Shown: in pieces, positions 52,534-61,034 of the stretch
How positions within the stretch are numbered: position 1 is the first letter of the stretch
Layout of the letters: each line of letters opens with the position of its first letter
Assembly (NCBI GenBank): GCA_034668825.1
Contig: JAXDOR010000139.1
Coordinates: forward strand, 1-64,000
Reading direction: 5' to 3'
DNA: 64,000 nucleotides
DNA from: CANKHA01 sp034668825
GTDB lineage: Bacteria > Pseudomonadota > Alphaproteobacteria > Rhizobiales > Xanthobacteraceae
Program-made: the position numbers and the translations under genes
Notes under the pieces: generated by a model
The model's input: only the letters and a program-made list of their open reading frames with translations
Databases searched by the model: none
Told to the model about the DNA's origin: nothing

Positions 52534-53662
52534 ATGCCTGTCGCTCACCTCACGGATATCGTGGTGCAGCGGCTTAGCAAGCCGGGCACTACTACGACAA
52601 AACAACACCGGCCTTCGGTATTCGCGTTGGCAAGAACCGCAAGACCTGGATCGTCATGCGGGGCACCGACCGCATTCGCACCCGGATCGGCCGCTACCCG
52701 GCAACCACTCTCGCCGAAGCACGGAAGCAAGCCAAGAAGCTTCTGACTGAGCCCGTGCAATGTAGAGGGACGATCACATTCGGGGCGGCCTACGAAGCCT
52801 TCAAAAACGATCACTGTGCGAAAAAAAGGCGCGTACTCGAGAGAGCTACCAGCGCATGCTAGACAAGTATTTCCTGCCCAAACTAAGGGGTACGAGACTA
52901 GCCGAGGTCACTGACCAGACCATCGCCGATGTCACCGACAAATTGGCTGACACCCGAAGCGAACAGGCTCACTGCCTTGCCGTATTGAGAATGTTCCTAA
53001 AATGGTGCGTCCGACCGCCCAGGCGGTATATCCCACACTCACCCCTTGACGGTCTTCAGGTCGTCCTGGGCAAGGCCCGCGAACGGGTCCTCAAAGACGC
53101 CGAGTTGGTCAAGGTCTGGAAGGCGGCCGAGAAGCAAGGCTACCCGCACGGGACCATCGTGCAACTCCTCATCCTGACCGGCCAGCGTCGCGGCGAGATC
53201 GCCAATCTTCGCCGGCAGTGGATCGACCCCAAGGCAAAGACGATCACTCTCCCTGGGTGGATCACGAAGAACGGCGTCGAGCACATACTGCCGTATGAGC
53301 GGCTAGTCGCCGACGTGCTCGAAACTATTCCGCGCCTCAACAGCACCGACCTCTTGTTTCCCTCACGCGTGTCCGACGAGCGACCGATATCCGGATGGAG
53401 CAAATTCCGCAAAGAGCTCGCAGATGGTGTAGAGAACTGGGTGCTGCATGACCTTCGCCGCACGTTCGCAACCATGCATGCCGCGATAGGCACGCCGGTC
53501 CATGTAACCGAAAAGCTCCTCAACCACATATCCGGCACGCAAGCCGGCATCGTCGGCATCTACCAGCGCCACACGTACATGCCCGAAATGCGAACTGCCA
53601 TGGAGAACTACGAACGTTACGTCCTTGCGCTCATAACAGATCGGGCAAAGATCGCCGCCTGA
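52534..53662 (+). pseudogene. Tyrosine-recombinase integrase, disrupted by two frameshifts
   Basis: The three frames join into one ~375-residue P4-type integrase. It begins MPVAHLTDIVVQRLSKPG after a CGGAG ribosome site, shifts frame near 52585 (KPG to YYDKTTPAFGIRV), runs through the arm-binding domain FGIRVGKNRKTWIVMRG and GRYPATTLAEARKQAKKLL, then shifts again at the A7 tract near 52822 (HCAKK to RTRESYQRMLDKYF). The catalytic domain (52856-53662) is intact, with Arg in LTGQRRGEIANL, His-x-x-Arg in LHDLRRTFAT, His in LLNHISG and Tyr in IYQRHTY. As it stands the gene is not translatable as one protein, unless one or both shifts are sequencing errors. Confidence 0.85.
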
Positions 53663-53771
53663 CGACGGCGCTTGCGCCGATTGACGGAAGGCAGTGGTGC
53701 ATAACAATCGAGGCGAGGCTGCCAGCTCGGAAAAGTTTCAAGTCGCGGCAAAAAACCAACTGCCGGCTTTT

Positions 53772-54968
53772 CTACTCTTTCGGAATTTGATTTCGATTGG
53801 TCAGTTCCCCAACGTAGGAAGTGTTCATCATCTTCCGAATCTCAGCAAGCTTGTCGCTGCGCTCAAGGGTGCGATTTGCAAGCCGATCTTCGATTTGGTG
53901 CAGCACCCAGCGAAACTTCACGGTGGCCGCAGCATTTGTCATATTTGCGGTCGCAATGGCGCCAGCCGCCACCGCTCGCTTCCCCGGAGCGTATTGAGAC
54001 TCCAGGGTCGAGTTAGCAGGGAATTGGCTGGCGATCACAACCGGAATTTCTTCTTTAACCGCTCGCTCAATAAATTTTTGGAACGAGAAATCACCCTCGC
54101 TTGGCACGTTGCCAGCTCCAAAGGATTGCAATACCACGCCCTTGCAACGTGCGTGCTCGGACCGTTTGTCTCCTTCGAGGATAATCGGCAACAGCAATTC
54201 AGGACGGAGTCCGGGAATGAGCGAGATTTGAACGATGCCATCGGCAAATCTAGGAGAGAAACTCAGAGGGCCTGGATTAGCTTTGCGCCGCACCGCAAAT
54301 TCGCTCAGCAGAATATCCTCTGTGATATAGCCGATTGGAAATTCAGCAGGAGCCTCAAAGGCATCGAAGCGCTTCTCATCTTTCTTTTGCACACGACAAC
54401 CACGGAAAATAAACTCACCAAACGCTACGACGACTTCTGCCAATTCCTGAGTGGCTACCTTGAGAGCCCTGAGCAGGTTCACTCTTGCATCACCATAATG
54501 GACGTCCGGCGCGGTCTGAGCGCCTGTAAATACGACCGGCAGATTGAGATTCTTCCCAAAGGCAAAGGCCAGAGCCGAAGAGGAAAAGTGCATTGTGTCC
54601 GTGCCGTGGGCAATAACGAATCCGTCAAAGTCAACTCCAAGCAGCTTGTTAAAAGCTTCAGTCGCGCCCGTCTCCACCAAGGGTTGAGAAAAATTGAAGC
54701 TCTTTTTTTGAAGCAGCGCATAGATGACTTCTGCCATCTGCGTCCAGTCTGCAGGCACAATATTGGTGCTGTCCTTGCTCATCAAAGGCAAGTAATGGAT
54801 CTTCGCAATCGCGAAGGCCTCGTCTCTGGCTTTCAGCCTGTCCAGGAAGTTCGTTGCGTCCCCCGGTATGAGCACCTCGTCAGCACCGCTTCGGTCTCGT
54901 TCCATACCGATGGTGCCGCCAGTGTAAATTAGGCAGACATTCTTTTGGGCTTCGTCTTTGCTATTCAT
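53772..54968 (-). CDS. Type I asparaginase-family protein (1)
   Basis: 398 residues with the asparaginase/glutaminase fold: first Thr motif LIYTGGTIGMERD (Thr19), second motif VIAHGTDTMHFSSSALAF (Thr123, Asp124), Lys195 in the position of the conserved catalytic Lys (FRGCRVQKKDEKRFDAFE), and a C-terminal segment ending VGELTNR that resembles the third homologue in this window. There is no signal peptide, so it is cytoplasmic. Family members release ammonia from Asn, Gln or related amides. The ribosome site is weak. The base composition is lower in GC than the chromosome to its left. It is convergent with the broken integrase. Confidence 0.88.
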   Translation of the reverse strand: MNSKDEAQKNVCLIYTGGTIGMERDRSGADEVLIPGDATNFLDRLKARDEAFAIAKIHYLPLMSKDSTNIVPADWTQMAEVIYALLQKKSFNFSQPLVETGATEAFNKLLGVDFDGFVIAHGTDTMHFSSSALAFAFGKNLNLPVVFTGAQTAPDVHYGDARVNLLRALKVATQELAEVVVAFGEFIFRGCRVQKKDEKRFDAFEAPAEFPIGYITEDILLSEFAVRRKANPGPLSFSPRFADGIVQISLIPGLRPELLLPIILEGDKRSEHARCKGVVLQSFGAGNVPSEGDFSFQKFIERAVKEEIPVVIASQFPANSTLESQYAPGKRAVAAGAIATANMTNAAATVKFRWVLHQIEDRLANRTLERSDKLAEIRKMMNTSYVGELTNRNQIPKE

Positions 54969-55400
54969 TGTGTTCTTGGGTCGTTTTTCGTTGTGTTATT
55001 TGGGAGTTGGCGATCTCTGGATTTTGACTAGCCGGTAATACACCCGGACCATAACTGCATGCAATCCGCCTGAGACAGCGGTCCCTACCTTTGATCGCAG
55101 GTGCTTTGCAAGAGGGGCTAATTGCTGCTGTGCGCGATCGTGATCCTATCGCAACAGTGGCGGAAGAGACTACCAGAGTTGCGACAGGACAACTAGCATG
55201 CAATCTATCTCCTCCGTTTCGGAACGCCTGCGGACATGGTGAAAACTAAACCGTTAAATGCTGCCACGAGATGAGTTTCGAGAAGGCCGCAGCGGTGCGG
55301 TTCCGCCTGCATCGCTCGGTTGGATAGGCATAGGTCGGAGGATGACTTGCGACCTGATTGTGATTCTTACTTGCTTTTTTTGCAACCAGTATTGCTTGGG
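54969..55400. other. Intergenic region, no convincing gene
   Basis: About 430 bases of lower-GC sequence between two minus-strand genes. Short frames here have no ribosome site or recognisable content, and the ~126-codon plus-strand frame at 55258-55638 is an antisense shadow of the next gene. GCATGCAATC occurs twice (near 55059 and 55198). Presumably it contains the promoter of the asparaginase-like gene. Confidence 0.5.
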
Positions 55401-55781
55401 TCACTCCGCAATCACGACTGGAACAGCGAGCGCGCCTATTTCTACAAGATTCTTTGCCGTACCGATGAAATGTAGTTTTCCGTTAGCTTCTAACGGTGGA
55501 ATTCCTTTTTTTACAAGCACAGCGATTCTATCGCCCGACTCGTTTGCTATGATGATCCCTCCTAGACCAAGAGCGGAGAACCTTGCATTTGGAACGGGTG
55601 TACCGACGATCTCGATCAATCGTCCATCATATTTTTGAGGATTTGCCGCCAAGTCGGCGATGGGCACCGCAGTGGCCGTTATTGTTTGGATAACGCTTGG
55701 ACCAGAACGAGTAGTCCAAAGGAAAGCAACGCCAGCCAGCACCAGGCCATAGATTGCCAACTTCAACACCAAGCGGACCAT
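55401..55781 (-). CDS. Small membrane-anchored protein, OB-fold-like domain
   Basis: 126 residues: one N-terminal transmembrane helix (LVLKLAIYGLVLAGVAFLWT), then a small beta-rich domain. Its pattern ADLAANPQKYDGRLIEIVGT, IIIANESGDRIAVLVKKG and GKLHFIGTAKN is like small OB-fold modules (tRNA_anti or CcmE-like), so it could bind a ligand, nucleic acid or protein; this is inference. GGAGAG lies before the ATG at 55781. It is the last gene of the minus-strand cassette starting at 59044, 24 bases past the DUF4407-like gene. Confidence 0.75.
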   Translation of the reverse strand: MVRLVLKLAIYGLVLAGVAFLWTTRSGPSVIQTITATAVPIADLAANPQKYDGRLIEIVGTPVPNARFSALGLGGIIIANESGDRIAVLVKKGIPPLEANGKLHFIGTAKNLVEIGALAVPVVIAE

Positions 55782-55805
55782 GTTACTCTCCAAGATCGGT
55801 TTAGT

Positions 55806-57179
55806 TCAGCTAGCTTTTGCCGTGGGTCGCCAAGCCGTCGGCCTGCCCCGCAACCTAGCGAGCAGATCATCGAGCGTCGCGTCGCTCAACGCATTGATGG
55901 CATCGGCGATATCCGGACATCGACGAACACTTGCACGGCGCAACTCGTGAAATTCTTCTAGTTCTGTGATTACGCGACGCGCTAGGTCGAAAGAGAGAAG
56001 TGGATCGATTTTTGACTCGAACGTTGCCTGCAATTTATTCCGGACGCTCGGTGAGCGAAGAAGAGCTCCAAGGATTTCATCCATCTGATCGCGAATATCG
56101 AGGCGTTGCTCATCAGCGTGAATTGCGTCGTCACGACGACGAATATGCCGCGCAACGGCGAGATCGTGGTCGACTGCCATACGCGTACCCGGCGCGCTTC
56201 GACCGCTAGCCCATTTAAACCCCAGAGGAGACAACTCAATCAACAGGAGTAGCAGATATAAGCCCATCCACTTCCGCCGTGCCGTCGGGCTAACATTCAA
56301 CACGCTGTCCGCCACCAAACTCGACATCGGAGTTATGGCGTCCTTTTCGATCATCTCTGCTTCGTCAAGTCTCGATTTCACTGCCGTTTGCGCGTCTGCA
56401 AGGGTTGTTTGCGCGATAGCTTGCTCCGCCGCGGCTTCAGACAACAATTTTTGAGTTGTTTCGCGGTATGCCGCTAACTCTCGGCCCGCGTTGTTTGCCA
56501 ATGCTCCGCAGCGAATCGATAGAGATACGAGTTCCGTTCGAGCGACCGCTGGGCTTACTCCCTTCGCCAAAAGCGCCGAACGTTGTTTGGCGAGTTGGCG
56601 AACACACGCTTTGGCTTGGATATCTAGTCGCTGTATTCGTTCTGGAATCGTCTCAGCAGCTGCTTTCGCCGCTTTTTGCTTTAGATCGGCTTCGACAGCA
56701 GCAGTACGAAGATTTTCGATGCTAAAGCGTTGTTGTAGAGTGCGCGCGCGGATGTTGTCTTTTTCTTCGCGTTGCTCAAGCGCTATTCGAGCGCCGTCTT
56801 TTCCTATCAACAAGGGCAAGACTGCCTCGGTTGTCACCGCACTAACAAGCAGACAAGCGCCAATGCGGGCGCCAAGCATAGCCAGTTTCCTGGCTCGCCC
56901 TGGTGATTGCGCATCGAGAGCGAAGGCGCCTGGACGATCGACAGAAAGGGCAAATACCCCTCCGAAGAGTGCGCCCACAGCACCGCTCACCCAGGCCTGT
57001 GGGCCGACTGCGCCCGCTAGCGCAAAGCCCGCGATGCCCCAATTGGCTGCAGTCACACACGTCGCAACACCGACCATCCCGCCAGTCAATGAGATGGGAT
57101 GCGTCGCTTCTCGGGTCTCGTCGCGAAGAGCCGAGGGAACGTGGCCTCCTAGCCAAAGAGGGAGATCGCGCAAACCCAT
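55806..57179 (-). CDS. DUF4407-like membrane protein with long coiled coil
   Basis: 457 residues. The N-terminus LRDLPLWLGGHVPSALRDE and the segment FALSVDRPGAFALDAQSPG...LGARIGACLLVSAVTTEAVLP match the pattern of DUF4407 proteins. There are three transmembrane segments before residue 125, a long helical coiled-coil region (about 130-285), a fourth transmembrane helix (about 303-323), then a ~130-residue charged C-terminal domain. I choose the ATG at 57179, as GGAG is 10 bases upstream; an ATG at 57188 abuts the site. Its start is close to the stop of the preceding gene (57185), so the two are translationally coupled. DUF4407 has no known function. Confidence 0.75.
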   Translation of the reverse strand: MGLRDLPLWLGGHVPSALRDETREATHPISLTGGMVGVATCVTAANWGIAGFALAGAVGPQAWVSGAVGALFGGVFALSVDRPGAFALDAQSPGRARKLAMLGARIGACLLVSAVTTEAVLPLLIGKDGARIALEQREEKDNIRARTLQQRFSIENLRTAAVEADLKQKAAKAAAETIPERIQRLDIQAKACVRQLAKQRSALLAKGVSPAVARTELVSLSIRCGALANNAGRELAAYRETTQKLLSEAAAEQAIAQTTLADAQTAVKSRLDEAEMIEKDAITPMSSLVADSVLNVSPTARRKWMGLYLLLLLIELSPLGFKWASGRSAPGTRMAVDHDLAVARHIRRRDDAIHADEQRLDIRDQMDEILGALLRSPSVRNKLQATFESKIDPLLSFDLARRVITELEEFHELRRASVRRCPDIADAINALSDATLDDLLARLRGRPTAWRPTAKAS

Positions 57180-57184
57180 AATTA

Positions 57185-57487
57185 TCATTCTCCTCGGACT
57201 TCTGTGAAATCTCCGTCGATAACCACCGGCTGAACGGCGGGTTTGCCAAATGCATTCTTTTTCGTTTCTGCCCCTTCGGGGCCTTCGTGAAGCGCACGCA
57301 AGCGTCCGGCGGCGGCGCCTATGTTGTCCCGCGCGGCTGCGATCATTAAATCGCTGACATTCTCGTTTCCCGAGCCGGAAAAAGCAGACGGCGATCGCGT
57401 AGCGTTTTGCATGGCTTCAAGCCGGGCCTCGATTGATGCGATCTTTCCAGCGAGCCGTGAAAGGCTTTTTTCGATGGCGGTAGTCAT
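57185..57487 (-). CDS. Small helical protein, cassette gene
   Basis: 100 residues: an N-terminal amphipathic or coiled-coil helix (MTTAIEKSLSRLAGKIASIE), a middle segment (NVSDLMIAAARDNIGAAAGR) and an acidic tail (VVIDGDFTEVRGE). AGGAGAGATTCT precedes the ATG. No family is recognised. It lies 24 bases after the 188-residue protein gene and its stop is just before the DUF4407-like start, so the products may form a complex; this is inference from gene order. Confidence 0.7.
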   Translation of the reverse strand: MTTAIEKSLSRLAGKIASIEARLEAMQNATRSPSAFSGSGNENVSDLMIAAARDNIGAAAGRLRALHEGPEGAETKKNAFGKPAVQPVVIDGDFTEVRGE

Positions 57488-57511
57488 AGAATCTCTCCTG
57501 ATGGTATGAGT

Positions 57512-58078
57512 TCAGCGCAGGTGCTCGGACGCCCGTCTCAAGGCGTCGAGGGTGTCACCGTGAAGTTGCTCAACAAAATCCTTGCTGCGGTTGATGCGCG
57601 CGTTTGTTCTTTCAACATCGGCGGTCAGATCCGCATCCGCATAGGAACGCAATGCATCTGCTTCTGAGTCCGACACTGCGTTGGATTGAACCCGTGTACG
57701 AATTGCCGAGTAAGCCTCGGTTCGGTTCTGGACGTGGGTAATCCGTTCAGCACCTGCGAGTGTCGTTAGTCGGGTTTGCGCTGCACCGGTTTCGGAGGCA
57801 ATATCCTCAGCCAAGGTTGCGGCTACCCGTTGTCCTTGCCCCATGATGGCGCCCACTACCGCCACTTCTATTGCTGCCAGCTCGGCGGTAACTACCCGCT
57901 CAAGAGTCTGATTTTTTGCGATGGTGACATTTGTCAGAGACCGCTCGGCCTCCTTACGTGCTAACCTGCCGACTCTAAGGCGGCCAAAGGTGCCAGCGCT
58001 TGACTCCAGCACTGCTAAATTCCGGCGTTCCGCCATCGGTAAACCTGATTTATGCGGAGCTTGATACTTCGTGCTCAT
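57512..58078 (-). CDS. Helical protein of unknown function, cassette gene
   Basis: 188 residues, nearly all predicted helix by eye: AERRNLAVLESSAGTFGRLR, TIAKNQTLERVVTAELAAIE, a short hydrophobic stretch (VAVVGAIMGQGQRVAATLAE), and acidic helices towards the C-terminus ending HGDTLDALRRASEHLR. There is no signal peptide. GGAGAGGGAAT precedes the ATG at 58078. The family is not recognised. It sits between the NYN gene with its coupled small frame upstream and the 100-residue gene downstream, in tight spacing, so it is part of one operon. Confidence 0.72.
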   Translation of the reverse strand: MSTKYQAPHKSGLPMAERRNLAVLESSAGTFGRLRVGRLARKEAERSLTNVTIAKNQTLERVVTAELAAIEVAVVGAIMGQGQRVAATLAEDIASETGAAQTRLTTLAGAERITHVQNRTEAYSAIRTRVQSNAVSDSEADALRSYADADLTADVERTNARINRSKDFVEQLHGDTLDALRRASEHLR

Positions 58079-58133
58079 ATTCCCTCTCCTGTCTGCGGTT
58101 CGACGATTCAGCAAAGAGCTCTGCGCAAGCTGG

Positions 58134-58244
58134 TCATTTGGTGGGATGATCGCCGAGAGCGGTCACAGTGATATTGTCGGAAATCGATTTTGATGCATGC
58201 TCCCGCGTGACTGGATCCGGTGGCGGTTTGACGCATTTGCCCAT
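58134..58244 (-). CDS. Possible 36-residue protein coupled to the NYN gene
   Basis: The start ATG overlaps the NYN stop codon as TAATG, the classic arrangement for reinitiation. The product would be 36 residues (CVKPPPDPVTREHASKSISD in the middle), with no recognisable motif and a charged, helical-looking C-terminus. No Shine-Dalgarno sequence is clear, so only the overlap supports it. It fills most of the gap between the NYN and 188-residue genes; otherwise this would be a spacer. Confidence 0.4.
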   Translation of the reverse strand: MGKCVKPPPDPVTREHASKSISDNITVTALGDHPTK

Positions 58245-59044
58245 TACTCGTGGACCCGTGAGGAGTTGGGAGGTGCGAGCTGATTGAGGGCTTCCATCCA
58301 CGCTTGACTGTCGCCTTCGATCAGCAGGCAAAACGGTCGGCCCCGTTTGTCAAAGCCACGCAATGCTGGCGAGGTACCAGCAAAGTCATAACGAGTCCGG
58401 GTTGCACCCAGCTGATTTACGAACGTCAGCAGCCTGGTTCGAAGGTCTGCCATCATCTTCGATTCGCTGCCGGACCCGGAATTGCGAGGAACCGCCTTCT
58501 CGTTCGAGTTCGCCGCGATTGGCGTGGTGACGAAATCGTCAATGCACCGGAATCCGTCCGAGGCGCCGATCAGCTTTTCAGATGCGTTTGCTCTGCGAGC
58601 CCAGCACTCCACGCGGATGTTTTGTGCTCGGATGCGCGTTACCGCGCGGCAATAGTCGCCGTCACCGGCAATCAGGATCAGCTCTTGGATGCCGGCCTTG
58701 GCATATCCTTCGACTTCTGAAATCACCTCGTCATCGCAGTTATCTCCTGCGGCGACCACCTTGAAGCCGAGCTTGGACCATACCTTCTCGGCAACCTGGG
58801 AGAAACGGCGATTCCGACACACGGAGCCGCAAACAACCCCGCGATCACGCAACGCGGTCGAGAGCCCCAAGATATCGAGTTGGCCTTGGTGTCGTGGCAA
58901 CCCGCTCCGCTTGTCGAATCCACGATGAAGAATGTTGTCCAAGTCGACGACACAGGCGATGTTGGCCGCTGCGTGGGGACGCGCGCCACCGATGATCGCG
59001 TTGTTGGAGAGGGAGGGATTCGCGTAAGCGGTTTGGATGGGCAT
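58244..59044 (-). CDS. NYN-domain (PIN-like) nuclease-type protein
   Basis: 266 residues. The N-terminal ~170 residues have the NYN/LabA-like fold: Asp34/Asp36 in ACVVDLDNILHRG, Asp104/Asp105 in DNCDDEVISEVEGYAK, and Asp128/Asp130 in ELILIAGDGDYCRAVTRIRA, the acidic metal-binding set of PIN-like RNases; the central KLGFKVVAAG is typical too. The C-terminal ~80 residues (ADLRTRLLTFVNQLGATRTR onward) look like a separate small domain. AGGAGATTGGAA precedes ATG 59044. It leads the minus-strand cassette down to 55401. NYN proteins cleave RNA in processing, toxin or defence roles; the substrate here is unknown. Confidence 0.82.
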   Translation of the reverse strand: MPIQTAYANPSLSNNAIIGGARPHAAANIACVVDLDNILHRGFDKRSGLPRHQGQLDILGLSTALRDRGVVCGSVCRNRRFSQVAEKVWSKLGFKVVAAGDNCDDEVISEVEGYAKAGIQELILIAGDGDYCRAVTRIRAQNIRVECWARRANASEKLIGASDGFRCIDDFVTTPIAANSNEKAVPRNSGSGSESKMMADLRTRLLTFVNQLGATRTRYDFAGTSPALRGFDKRGRPFCLLIEGDSQAWMEALNQLAPPNSSRVHE

Positions 59045-59543
59045 TTCCAATCTCCTGCTTTTGCTGCGCTTCACCGTGGGGTGTTGCTGCCCAACCAATA
59101 CCGAACCTTAAACATAAGTTCCAGTATTATTTTCAATGATTAGCAGAATGTGATAATGATCTGCTAATCACCATAGCCTTATATAGCTGAAACTAATGGT
59201 ATTTTCCTAAAGCAAAGCCTCCATCACGAATTGTTTACAAATAACCGGGCGCAAGGAGGGTTATACGCATTTCATTTGCGTCCGTCGGACCAGGCTATTG
59301 ATCTGTCTCAACGAATCCAATTTCTGAGCAGATTCCCGGGCGAACGCTATTTTGAGGGACCAGGCACAAACGGTTCTTAAGGACCGCTTAGCGCGGGCAG
59401 GACAGGCGTGCAATTCATGTCAACAAATCGCCAGCCGCGCCAAATTGTGCAGTTCAGTCGGCTACGTATTTTCGAACTGAAAACGTGATCGCCTCAATAT
59501 CTTTGGCATGCTAGAAGGCGATTGAATAAATTAGGATTGAAAA
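59045..59543. promoter_or_regulatory. Divergent promoter region of the island cassettes
   Basis: About 500 bases of AT-rich sequence between the NYN cassette (minus) and the amidase gene (plus). Apart from the inverted repeat at 59137-59170, I see no gene or RNA. A putative minus-strand -35 TTGAAA lies around 59130, but its spacing to a -10 is not convincing. Confidence 0.5.
59137..59170. promoter_or_regulatory. 11-bp inverted repeat, candidate operator
   Basis: Perfect arms TGATTAGCAGA (59137-59147) and TCTGCTAATCA (59160-59170) are separated by 12 bases, so their centres are 23 bases apart, about two helical turns. It lies about 93 bases upstream of the NYN ATG. The spacing is suitable for a dimeric or tetrameric regulator; no regulator gene is adjacent. 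A stable RNA hairpin is less likely because of the AT-rich spacer. Confidence 0.6.
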
Positions 59544-61025
59544 GTGCGGCCCCGTCATTCCACACGCAATGCGCTCCTGACGTCGTTCTCGTCGCTTCGC
59601 GAGTTTCAAGCAGCGACGGGGGATCGGACCTTCAGTGCGGTTGACGCTATTTTGGATGACACTCGGGCACGTCCAGAACTCAATGCTTATATCACTGAGA
59701 CGCCAGACGTAGCTCGCTTGCAGGCAGCGGAATCGGGCAATCGAATTTCTCAGAAGCGTGCTCGAACGCTGGAGGGAATTCCGATATCGATTAAGGACAA
59801 CTATTGCACCAAGGGAATTCGCACGACCGCTGGCTCAAAGATTTTGTCAAATTTCATTCCGACGTACGAGTCATTTGTCACCGGCAAGATCTTGCAGGCA
59901 GGAGCTGTTTGCGTTGGAAAGACTAACATGGACGAGTTCGGCATGGGCTCATCCACAGAGAACAGTTTTTTTGGCCCAACTATCAACCCACGTGGACTGG
60001 AGCTCGGTCGCAAGAACGTTGTGCCGGGGGGGTCTTCCGGAGGTGCAGCCGCAGCCGTAGCAGCTCACCTCTGTATGGGTGCCCTCGCGACCGATACCGG
60101 AGGTTCCATCCGGCAGCCGGCAGCATTCTGCGGCGTCGTTGGGATGAAGCCAACATATGGCCTTTGCTCCCGATGGGGAATTATCGCGTATGCTTCTTCG
60201 CTCGATCAGGCAGGAGCGATCGCTCGTACTGTCGAGGATACAGCAATACTCATTGATACGATCGTCGGTGAGGATGCGAACGATACAACGTCCGTTCCTG
60301 AGAAGATTCGCAATATAGAAGAATTCCTAAAGGAGCCCGCACATCGCTACAAGATCGGGATTCCTAAAGAATTTCGGCGACTATCGGTGAACTCCGATCT
60401 CGAATCTTGTTGGAAGATCGCCGAAGCGGTGTTGAAAGACGCTGGTTTTGATATCGAGTATCTCGATCTCCCATCCCTGAAATATTCTCTTCCGGCCTAC
60501 TATATCATTGCCTTATCGGAAGCTTCGTCAAATCTCGCCCGCTATGACGGGGTCCGCTATGGATATCGAAGCAAGCGCTCGTCGAACATGACCGACCTCT
60601 ATGAGAATACGCGAGCAGAGGGCTTTAATTGGGAAACCAAAAAGCGAATAATTATGGGCACGTATAGTTTGTCGGCCGGATATTACGAAGCATATTATGA
60701 AAAGGCGCGTCGAGTGCGTCGCGTTATAGCTGATGAGTTCGAGTCAGCATTCAGAACTGTCGATTGCCTTATGTGGCCCACTGCGCCCACGCCGGCATTC
60801 GAGTTCGGTACACATTCATCCGATCCGATTTCAATGTATCTTGAAGACGTTTTCACGGTGCCGGTAAATCTCGCCGGGCTGCCGGCGATTACTATTCCAA
60901 TTTCTGTTGCAAAGAATTTATTGCCTATGGGGATGCAAATAATTGGCCCTCGATTCGGCGATGCGGATATCTTCCGGGTAGCAAAAGCGATCGAAGAAAG
61001 AGTTGGCAGACTGGGGCTAGCTTAG
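59544..61025 (+). CDS. GatA-like amidase (amidotransferase subunit A paralogue)
   Basis: A 493-residue amidase-signature protein: catalytic Lys in GIPISIKDNYCTKGIRTTAG, the Gly/Ser-rich nucleophile region VVPGGSSGGAAAAVAAHLC, and cis-Ser/Ser in ATDTGGSIRQPAAFCGVVG. The C-terminal half keeps GatA traits (YENTRAEGFNWETKKRIIMG, GTYSLSAGYYEAYYEKARRV, MYLEDVFTVPVNLAGLPAIT). GatA supplies ammonia to Asp-tRNA(Asn) or Glu-tRNA(Gln) transamidation with GatB/GatC. Neither partner gene is here, so this could be a duplicate, a stand-alone amidase, or use the chromosomal GatBC. GTG is the start, with AGGA 8 bases upstream. It is convergent with the 214-residue gene. Confidence 0.88.
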   Translation: MRPRHSTRNALLTSFSSLREFQAATGDRTFSAVDAILDDTRARPELNAYITETPDVARLQAAESGNRISQKRARTLEGIPISIKDNYCTKGIRTTAGSKILSNFIPTYESFVTGKILQAGAVCVGKTNMDEFGMGSSTENSFFGPTINPRGLELGRKNVVPGGSSGGAAAAVAAHLCMGALATDTGGSIRQPAAFCGVVGMKPTYGLCSRWGIIAYASSLDQAGAIARTVEDTAILIDTIVGEDANDTTSVPEKIRNIEEFLKEPAHRYKIGIPKEFRRLSVNSDLESCWKIAEAVLKDAGFDIEYLDLPSLKYSLPAYYIIALSEASSNLARYDGVRYGYRSKRSSNMTDLYENTRAEGFNWETKKRIIMGTYSLSAGYYEAYYEKARRVRRVIADEFESAFRTVDCLMWPTAPTPAFEFGTHSSDPISMYLEDVFTVPVNLAGLPAITIPISVAKNLLPMGMQIIGPRFGDADIFRVAKAIEERVGRLGLA

Positions 61026-61034
61026 TATTCAGCG

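Noticed and set aside
53694..54932. A 412-codon plus-strand frame over the first asparaginase homologue
   Set aside because: No recognisable domain; the minus strand has complete asparaginase motifs.
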